64,000 nucleotides of DNA, taken from positions 46,001 through 110,000 of the forward strand of contig CAJNDS010001580.1 of assembly GCA_905221605.1 (NCBI GenBank), in the 5' to 3' direction. The notes under the pieces are model-generated. The model worked only from the letters and a program-made list of their open reading frames with translations, searched no databases and was not told the DNA's origin. The position numbers were made by a program, and so were the translations under genes. Below are positions 54,401 to 63,828 of the stretch, piece after piece (within the stretch, counting starts at the first letter, position 1; each line of letters begins with the position of its first letter). The stretch is from Symbiodinium natans. Its lineage: Eukaryota > Sar > Dinophyceae > Suessiales > Symbiodiniaceae.

Positions 54401-57400
54401 CTGTCTGACCCCGTCCTTGACGATATCCACACTTCGCTGTCGATGTGGAGGATCTCGCCCCAATCTGGCTGTGCGCTACCAGCGGAAGTCGCCTTCACGA
54501 TGTCAAACCCAACGTGCCCGGTGTCCGTGGTAATGAGCTCTACCATTGGGGCGTTCAATGCTGCGAAGCTGAAGACACCTCCGACCAAATCCATGACCAT
54601 CCCCAAAGAGCGCAATGCTGGCTGACTTACCAGAAGTGGCACATCCTCGGCGACCACACTGACACGCAAGTATGGAACTGTGTCGGCCCCATGGATCATG
54701 AGGGGAATGATGACTGCAAACTTGGAGAAGACTTTAGGACCTCCTCCAAACCTGAAAGGCTCACGCTCCTTCACGATTTTGTACTCAGCCTGCCGTCCAT
54801 CAAGCACCTCCAAGTGTCGCGCCACCCAGCGCTCGCCCGCAACTGTGCGTGCACAGCAAGTGTCAGAGAGCGCCAGCCCACGGCTCTGTGCTCTGAGTTG
54901 GTGACTCGTGGCCATGACGAGGCCTGTACCCTCTACCATGTAGGCAGCCTCCATGTCGTCCTCTTCATCGTCGTCGGAAGACGCATGGGACGTCACAAAG
55001 GTACCACTTGTGCTCTTGTTGGACTTGTTCTCGGGACACTCCGGATCCGAATGCCAATGGCCGTACACCATCCTGCCTTTGGCCTTGCAAGCAGAGCACG
55101 GTAGACGTTTCTTCAGGTCTTGGATCCTTTTGGTCCTGTCTGCTGGCGTCTCGACCTGCTGAAAACCCCTTGCCTTTTCAACCTGGGCCCGCTTCTTGGC
55201 AGCTTGAGTTACCAACACCTCGGCTTCACGCTCCAGGAGCCCAGCTTCTGATATGGCATCGTCCTCTTCGCCAGCCTGCAAACCCTCGGACTCACCGTGT
55301 TCTTCAACCACAGCGTTCACTTTGAAGGAGCTGCCCTTACCGCCCCGCTGCCATGTTCTGGCACTGTGCGTCGGCCTGGCGCTGGTAGAAGCCGTGCTGT
55401 CATCAACCTTCTGGCTGTTCGGCACTATGGCGACCAAAGCTTGACGAAGCTTGTTGTACTCGTAGTCGCCGTTCGCTGCGGTGACGACTTTCTGCCTGAG
55501 GTCGTCTCCGATGTTGGCTTTTTCCAGGAACCACCATGCCTTGGCGCTGCCCTCGAGCACAGTTCCTACTTCCTTCAACTTCTCACATTGTACACGGAAA
55601 GAAGTATCGTAAGAGGTCATCTCCTCGCCACGCTGCCGCTTGAAGGTCTTAAAGAAGTGATTGAGCACCTCGAAAGTGCGCAAGTACTCAATAGGCTCCA
55701 GCTCGGACTGCAAATGGTTGAGCAGCACCTCCACGCCATTCTCGGTCCGCAAAGCCTCGATCTCCAAAGTCTCTGCTGCCTTCCAAGCTTGGCCACTGAG
55801 CTTCTCCAAGAGCCGTCCTCCGCGATACGGTTTGTCAATGCCGGTGACGCTCTCAAACAACTTCACCCTGCGACGGTACTCTCGCATGGACGTGGTCCCA
55901 TCAAAAGATGGAATGTCTTCCTTGCCGGTCCTGGGTTGCTTCTTTTCTTTGTATTCTGGCTGCTGATCGTCAATGGCTTCGTCGATGTCTCTCTCAACCG
56001 GTATGGAAGGTTGTCCTTCATCTTCCGTTGTCCCGGTGCTGCCGTTGCCCTGTGTGGACCACCACTCGCAGAACTGCTTGTCTACAGAAAACCACCCACG
56101 CTGCAGTGCAAAATGCACTGCTTCGTCCAGTGATGACCCCCACACAGGTCCCTGCGGTGTCGACCACCACTTACCACTAGCACTGCCCTCGCTTCCCCAA
56201 GAAGACACCGATGATCTGCGGTCGCCACGCCAATCATCTACACCCCAGCCCACCGAGGACCAGCCGTACCAACCGCCTTGCCATGGGCGCTGCCACTGCT
56301 GTTGCCGCTGCTGCCATTGCCACTGCTGAGTTGCTGCCTCACCGCCACTAGCTGTCTGGCCTTCGGTAGCATCCTGATTCGCCGCCGCCGCTGTTTCCAT
56401 GGCCCTAGATCTCAGCTCCGCGCCACCAATGCGGATGCTGCCGAAAACCTGCTACTCATATGCTGCGCGCAGGACTTTTCCCATAACGCCTGAGACCGCA
56501 TGGCTTCAGATCCCGCGGATGTTACAAGCTTTCTGTGAGAACGCGGGGACCTCTGCACAAACTCAGCTGCGTGACTTTATGCTCGGATGTGCTCGGTCAA
56601 AGCAGCACTAAGCAGAATTCGCACCTAGGAATAAAAAGGGTGCCCTTTTTGGTTGTAAGGGGATTCTAAGTATAAGGGAAGAAGAAAAAAAAAGGAAAAA
56701 AGGGCCTACTCCCGGTCCTAGTTTTGGGGGCTTGAGTCTGCGGGTGCCGTTTTCGATAGGGGTACCCTGGAAAGGGACCTTAAGCCCCTAACCCTAAACC
56801 CTAACCCTACAGTAGACCCTAACCAACTTATCAACCCTAAACTTATCAACCCTAAACCCTAAACCCTAAACCCTAAACCCTAAACCCTAAACCCTAAACC
56901 CTAAACCCTAAACCCTAAACCCTAAACCCTAAACCCTAAACCCTAAACCCTAAACCCTAAACCCTAAACCCTAAACCCTAAACTGAACTCAAGGGCTCTG
57001 CGGTGGGACTGGGGGCCCTGGCTGCCCGCGGCCATTGCCGCCCACACAGAGTGCGACCCCGTCGTCTCGGAGAAGTACCTGCGCTGCTTCTTGAGAGTCC
57101 TGCTACCCCCTAAATTATGGAATATGCCTTAAATCATGTTAAGGATCCCTACAAAATCTAAGGCATATTCCTTAATTAAGGGGTGTTGGACTCTCTGGGT
57201 TGAGAGTCCTGCCATGTTCAGCTGAGCGAAAATAACTTGATAAGAACAAGGATGCCAAGGATAGAAGTAATATCACGGATTACCAAGGATATTGAAACTG
57301 GCATGGCAATCCGGTTGTGATCAACATGCCTTCTAGCTAAGCAACACTGTCAACGGCTCGAATGGCCATGCTGCACAATCTACGTCTGATGCCTAGTTTT

Positions 57401-60400
57401 GCTGGCCCTTTGATCCCCCTCTGAAAGCATCCTCAAGAAGACCCTTCTACATCCACTCAGGCATCGTATAACATGTCCCAAAATGCCCACCTAGCTAAAG
57501 CAACGCCACGTAACATCGCCACCAGTTATATACCTGCTGCTCTCCAGCCGGTCACTCCGCCCAACAAAACGAACGACAGACCAATGTCTTGAAGCTCCCC
57601 GGTTTCTAGGGTTTTGGGTTTAGGGTTTTAGGGATTTCTACTTGGCCCAACACAGCTGCAAGTCTTTGATCACAGTGGTTCTGTCAACGTGGGACCCCTT
57701 AATTAAGGAATTTTCCTAAAATCATGTGGGGTTGTATAAAAACCCCGCTATAAATCTATTCATCCGTTCTAGGGTTATCGTTTTTTCTTCTTGACTATCG
57801 TTTTACAGGGTTTTGTGGAACAACCTACAACTTCATGCCTTAGAACCGATAATTTCGTTGATTGTAGTACAAGCTTAGTACTGGAACCGCCGTCCCTGTG
57901 AGCTGTCTGGTTTTTCGTTGATTTGTAGTACAAGCTTAGTACTGGAACCGCCGTGCCCGTGAGACGGCGGGATTTTCATTGATTACTGGAACCGCCGTCC
58001 CCGTGAGCCGACAGGATTTTCGTTGATTTGTAGTACAAGCTTAGTACCGGAACCGCCGTTGCCGTGAGCCGGCTGGATTTGCGTTGATTTGTAGTACAAG
58101 CTTAGTACTGGAACCGCCGTCCCTGTGAGCCGGCTGGATTTTCGTTGATTTGTAGTACAAGTACTAGTGTCGCCTGCCTGCCGCGATGCAGCAATCAGGC
58201 CGTTTTATAACGCTATCGTTTTTTTATTCTTGATTATCGTTTTACGAGTCAGGAGCACTGCCCCAAACGCTTAGGGCAGCTCTTTTCATAAATTGAACGC
58301 GCGGGGGTTTTATACAACCCCATGTAAGGATCCCGAATATGCTTGAAGGAACATTCCTTAAACCATATAGGGATCCCTGATATACTTTAAGCCTTTAAGC
58401 AATATTCCTTAAACCGTATAAGGATCCCTAATGTACGAAGGTGGTGTCACCGTGTGAGTCCAGCCAGCAGCGCACGCCACGTAGCGCAGGCCCTGGCAGG
58501 TGAGAGCTCGGACCGTAGGACCTAGAAAACAAAAAATGGGCTTTGGGCATAGGGTTTAGGGTTTAGGGTTTAGGGTTTAGGTATGGGTTTGGGAGGGTGT
58601 GAGAAAGGCAGCGAGCCATAAATTGTAGGATACTACAAGTCTCTCGGAGTGAAACAGGATCTGGTGTCTAAGCATGGCTTCAGCGGCCAGTAGCTGCAGA
58701 AGTGAGAAGTTAGGGTTTAGAGTTTAGGGTTTAGGGTTTAGCCTTGCACCTAGAGCACTTAGAACCTTGCTCAGCAGCCCAATGACCTAACTCTTGAGTA
58801 ATTACTCTGCAGCATTCCACTGGCCCTGGCTACTTCTCTGTCTGTCTTTCTTTCGCCCTAGCTCTGTCCCCCTCTCCCTCTCTCTCTCCGATCCTCTGTG
58901 CAACGCTGGTTAATCTAACTTCCGGGCCTCGACGACCGTATACTCCACATGGTCTAGGGTAAAGGGACCCAAGATCCCTAAACCCTAAACGCTAAACCCT
59001 AAACCCTAAACCCTAAATCCCATCAGCAGGAATTCTGAGCCAGAGAGTTGCATACTTGACTGAAGAACTTTGTACATGGAGATGCAGGCCTTTGAATCCT
59101 CAAACCCAACCCGAAGTCAGACCCTAAACCCTAAACCCTAAACCCTAAACCCTAAACCCTAGTCCTAAACCCTAGTCCTAGACCCTAAACCCTAAACCCT
59201 AAACCTAAACCCTAAACCCTAAACCCTAAACTAACCCCTAAACCCCAGCCTCACTTAGGGAACCTCTACCAACTACCAACTCGAGCCAACCTCGACCGGC
59301 GGTGGCAGGTCGCACTGCCCAGCGCCGTTGTGGCCGAAGGCGACGGCCTCGGGGTCTCCTAAACCCTATAGGGTTTAGGGTTTAGGGTCTAGGGTTTAGG
59401 GTTTAGGGATTAGGGTTTAGGGTGAGGCTTTAGGGTTTATATAGGGTTTAGGGTTTAGGGTTTAGGAATGACTGATGCCCTCCCTTACGTGCTGTCGCTC
59501 TTGACATCTACAATCCACTCCTCACGACGCAAGACTCTAAAAGCCCAATCAACCCCAAAAAACTCTGCAAGCCCTGGAAACTCTAAAGAGAAACCACCCT
59601 GTAAGCCCTATCAACTCAACAAACCGTAGAACCCCGAAACCCTCTAAACCGATGACGTGCGCCGTGAACGTGAGAAACGCTGCACATGAGAAAGGGCGCC
59701 TCTCCATCATCCCGTATTAGGACTGTGTGGTCGCCGCCTCGGCATGGGCACGGAAGGTTTGAACATCTTCTTCCCTCTTGTGGTTTAGGGGTCAGGGCGA
59801 TTTTCAGAAAACAATCTTAGGGTACGTACATGGTCCCGTAGTATGCCCTTTAAAGGGGACCCCTTCGACACAAGGATCCGAATATCTCATAGGTATGCGT
59901 GAAGGTCCCTCCTGTTGGTTTTGCTGGGAGCGTGGCTGGGCACTGAGGGTCGAAATATGGGCTTGGGATTTAGAGTCGACTTGTGAATGGAGAGCAGAAG
60001 CAGCTTGCGGTCCGGGGTTTAGGGTTTGGGGCTTAGGGTAGCCACCCCAGACCTACACAAGAAAGCTTGACAAGCATTTGAGGATAAAGGGAAATGTACT
60101 ATAACTTTAACGTTTGAACAGCATGTCCCAAACCTGAAAGCCCCCCAGATCCAGAGTTTCAGATTGGGTGGAGAAGCGGGGCGGGGGGGGGTTACTCTTG
60201 GGGGAAGGCACAAAGCTTTGACAAACATCCGGACCCTAAGCCCCAATCCCTGAACCTCCAAGGACCCTTTTCAGCCCCTGCCTGCGGCAGCGTCGACGTA
60301 GCGTACACCCTCAGGCGGATCAGGCACGGTGCAGGAGCCTGCCACGGTTGCCAAGGACAGAGGCGGAGGGGCTGAAACGGTTTAGACTCCAGAGCCTTAA

Positions 60401-63112
60401 GGCGACAAGCTAGGGTTTAGGGTTTACGGCTTCAGGGGTTAGGGTTTAGGGGTTTAGGGGTCTAGGGGTTTAGGGCTTGGGGGTTTAGGGGACTCATGTA
60501 AACAAGACAGGGCCACGGGATTCAAGGCTCTTAAACTCCAAGACCACACCCCAGCCCAGACACCGTTCGAGGACGGAAAGCTTCGGCTCTGCAAACGCCC
60601 AGCGAGGACTTCGGCAGGCCTTTGAGTCTCTGGCTCCGGAGGCCACCCCCCCATATGGTGTACCCTCAAGCCTCAACCCGAAACGCTATTTGGGTTTGGG
60701 GTTTAGGGTTTGGGGTTTAGGGTTTCGGGGAATTTTGAAGGGTTTGCGTCTTGAGCTTCACATCTCTCTGCCGCCTTGCACTGAGGCAACCCCCCAAACG
60801 ACCTCTCAACGCTGTAGGCTACCTAAGAACCCTACAACTGTTGCATGATATCCCCAACGTGGGCTCCGGCTTTTCTCACGTGAGCCATCGGAACCCCAAA
60901 CCCTTAACCCTAGACCCTAGACCCTAAACCCCAAACCTAAACCCTAAACCCTAAACCCTCCTTGCCTGAATTGTTCAGGCCCCAGGCCACCGCCGAACCA
61001 TCCTGACAGGCCATGGAGATTGGGGAGGGTGCAGGAGATTCGAGGGTTTAGAGGTTAGGGGGTTTTAGGGTTTAGGGGTTTCAGCGTTTGGGGTTTAGGG
61101 CTTTTAGCGTTTAGGGTTTGGGGCTTTCAGCGTTTGGGGTTTAGGGTTTCTTAGCATTTAGGGTCCAGGGTTTAGGAGCCGTATTGTAGAAGTGAAGGTT
61201 CGGGTTTGGGGTGGGCCCCTGTTGCGAACTCTAAGCAGTCCCTGCATCTTAACCAGGCTTGCGCAGTCCTAGGTCTGGAGCACTGGGAGGGACATGGCAA
61301 AGAGGCCTAGAAAGAGCTGTGCAATCCTTTCTGTGACACGAAAGAGTCCCCCCTATAAGGTGGGGGGGGCAGCAAGGCTTCCCTGTTCCCTCCCAGAAAC
61401 CTCAGACGCGAGAACTGAAGCGGAAAACGAGCCTACAGCTGAACACGAAGCCAAACCGAGTTTGCACTAAACCCTAATCCCGAAGCCCTAAACGCCTAGA
61501 CCCAAGATGCACTTGACTGTGAACGGTACATCGTTAGGCGGCGAGCCTCGCGCAGGAGCACCGCATGGGTACGCCCCGCTGCGGCTCCAACATAGCCTGA
61601 GAGAAGCAACACCAAGCTCGAAACCGCAGTAAGGTATCTTATACATATGTATATGCATATATATATATATGTTTGTTTATTTATATATATTTTTGTTAAT
61701 TCTATTTATTTATTTGTGTATTCATTTGTTTGTTTATTTATAGAGATATGAACCTGGAAAGAGCCCCTACTCGGGTTGAATCCACGACTTCAACCCTAAA
61801 CCCTGGACCCCATGCACCCTCACAAGGTATATGGACCCTAACCGAACCCCATTTGGTATAATATGAAACCCTTCATAGACCCATCCACCCTCTTGAGGTA
61901 TATCGTAAAACCCTGAACCCTAAACCCCAAACCCTAAACCTTAAACCTTAAACCCTCAACCCTAAACCTAAACCCGAGGTGGACTTGCCCGGGGAGGAGG
62001 GAGGGGAAGGAGGAAAGGTTGAAGGTCGTGTTTAGGAAGCTTGGGGTGTGAAGCTTGTGTTGTATTCTGGGGGGGGGGGGAGGTTAAAAGAGCTTACCTG
62101 AACCAAAGTACGAAATCCCAAAGCCTAAAGCCTAAGCCCTAAGCCCTAAACCCAAGCGCCTAAACCCTCAAACCACCGCATAATGGCCCTTCAAGCTGGA
62201 TGGCTCTGGCCCTCGAGCAGCTCCGGCAAATTGCACTGGCCGGCCGAGTTGTCCCCGAAGGCCACGGCGACGCCGTCGCTCCTCACCACTGGCTTCTAAG
62301 GATTTGTTTTGGGGTTTAGGGGTTAGGCTGTAGGGTTGAGGGATGAGCGTTTACACGTCTAGGGGCTTAAGGGCCACCCAAAAAACCCCAAAACTGGCTT
62401 GGGAGTGGTGTTGGGTACCGGGTTGTAGGGCTTAGGGATTTATGGCTAGAAGGGCTAGAAGGCTGAGGGTTTAGGGTTCAGGGTTTTGCAAGCCCTACGT
62501 GCACCTAACTTGGCCTCAGCAGGAGCGTGAAGGTGTAGCCAGCAACGACCTGCACGTAGCTGGTGCCCGCCGGTAGCTCCGGGACCTGCGGCTCTGAAAG
62601 TTTAAGGACAGACTTTGGGTTTAGGGTTTAGGGTTTAGGGTTTAGGGTTTAGGGTTTAGGGTTTAGGGTCTAGGGTTGAGGGTTTATTGCAGGTGTGGGG
62701 GTCCAGTTGAGGCTCGCTATGTTTTGCAAAGCAGCTCGCAAAAAGAGCATCTAACCCGTCAGCCTTTGTCGAGATTCTTACCGTCTGACTGAGACCCGTA
62801 CCTGGCACTCGCCGGATGAGGTGCTTCCAAAGACGACCTCGGTTTAGGACTTATGGGGCTTCTCATTTGGGGTTCGAGCTCCCAATTCCAAAGCCCACCT
62901 CCCTACTCCCAATGCTAGGGGCCCCCACGTTGCAAAGCCCCGAGATCTTCCTAAGTCCTGTTGCACCTTCGTAGTAAGCCCTAGTTATAGTCGAAGCATT
63001 CGCCCAAAAACGACGAATCCCAAATCTGCAAGACCCAAGATCCTGAAAAAACTCCTACCCTCCAAGACCAGCCATCAGTCTTAAATTCAAAGGGTTTAGG
63101 GTTTAGGGTTTA

Positions 63113-63154
<42 letters not shown>

Positions 63155-63796
63155 AATAAAAAGAAAAAGCTAGCCAAGGCCAAGAGCAAAAAATCGTCAC
63201 AGAAGCCGCGGTGGGGGGGGGGGGGGGTTGTGGGCCGTACATCGCAAGCCACAAGAAAGAACACAGAGGAATCAACAGCCCATACCTCAGAATCCTTTCA
63301 AGCAGGTTTTTGTGACCATATTGAAGGCCCATATGCCTATACCCTTGGACAGAAAGAACACAGAGGACCCCTAAGCCCTAAAACCCTATAGCCCTAAACC
63401 CTAAACCCTATTCCACCCTTTTTGGGCTTTGGGCTCGTTAAGAGGACGGGTCGGGCCTTGGGGTCTGTAAACCTGGACCTAAACTGACTTAGGGCTTAGG
63501 TGATTAGGCTTAAATTTTTGGGGGTTTAGGGTTGAGGGTTTAGGGTTTTGGTTTAGGGTTTTGGGCTAGCTTAGGGTTTAGGGTTTAGGAACCCTAAATG
63601 AAGGCTCAAGCCCCAGAATTTCCGACGGGAAACAGCCTGCCCGTCGCTGCGCAGCAGAGCCGTGTGGCTGATCCCAGCGGAGGCCCCAATGTAGCGGCTG
63701 CACAGGGCGATGGGGACACCGGAAGAGTAGAAGTAGACACGTGCGATTTGAGATGTTCCCCCTTATACTAACAGCTCCTTAATAGGGAGGCACCAC

Positions 63797-63828
<32 letters not shown>

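Larger units (their letters stand above)
48599..56623 (-). mobile_element. Full-length Ty1/copia LTR retrotransposon
   Basis: An 8,025-bp element with 194-bp identical LTRs, 5-bp target duplications (CCTAG), a primer-binding site and the order gag - protease - integrase - reverse transcriptase - RNase H, which defines Ty1/copia. Identical LTRs mean a recent insertion. The coding region is in two frames that meet at 51,256-51,320. The stretch between protease and integrase carries two unusual segments: an overlapping zinc-finger ORF and a methyltransferase-like domain. It lies in an intron of the RCC1 gene in the same orientation as that gene. Confidence 0.95.
48584..56718. mobile_element. Family 1-like introner split by the copia insertion (copy G)
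   Basis: Left part 48,584-48,598 (CCCGGGAGTTACCTAG edge) and right part 56,624-56,718 (CCTAGGAATAAAAAGGGTGC, CCTTTTTGGTTGTAAGGGGA, ... ACTCCCGG). Joining across the target duplication gives the family 1 core ACCTAGGA..AAAAAGGGTGCCC seen at 32,825-32,850. The ends CCGGGAGT and ACTCCCGG are exact complements, differing from other copies but paired with each other. Confidence 0.55.

Noticed and set aside
54445-56133. Plus-strand ORFs inside copia
   Set aside because: Antisense to gag, with no recognisable protein texture.
57852-58160. CRISPR-like array
   Set aside because: Spacers are absent; it is a head-to-tail minisatellite in a eukaryotic genome.
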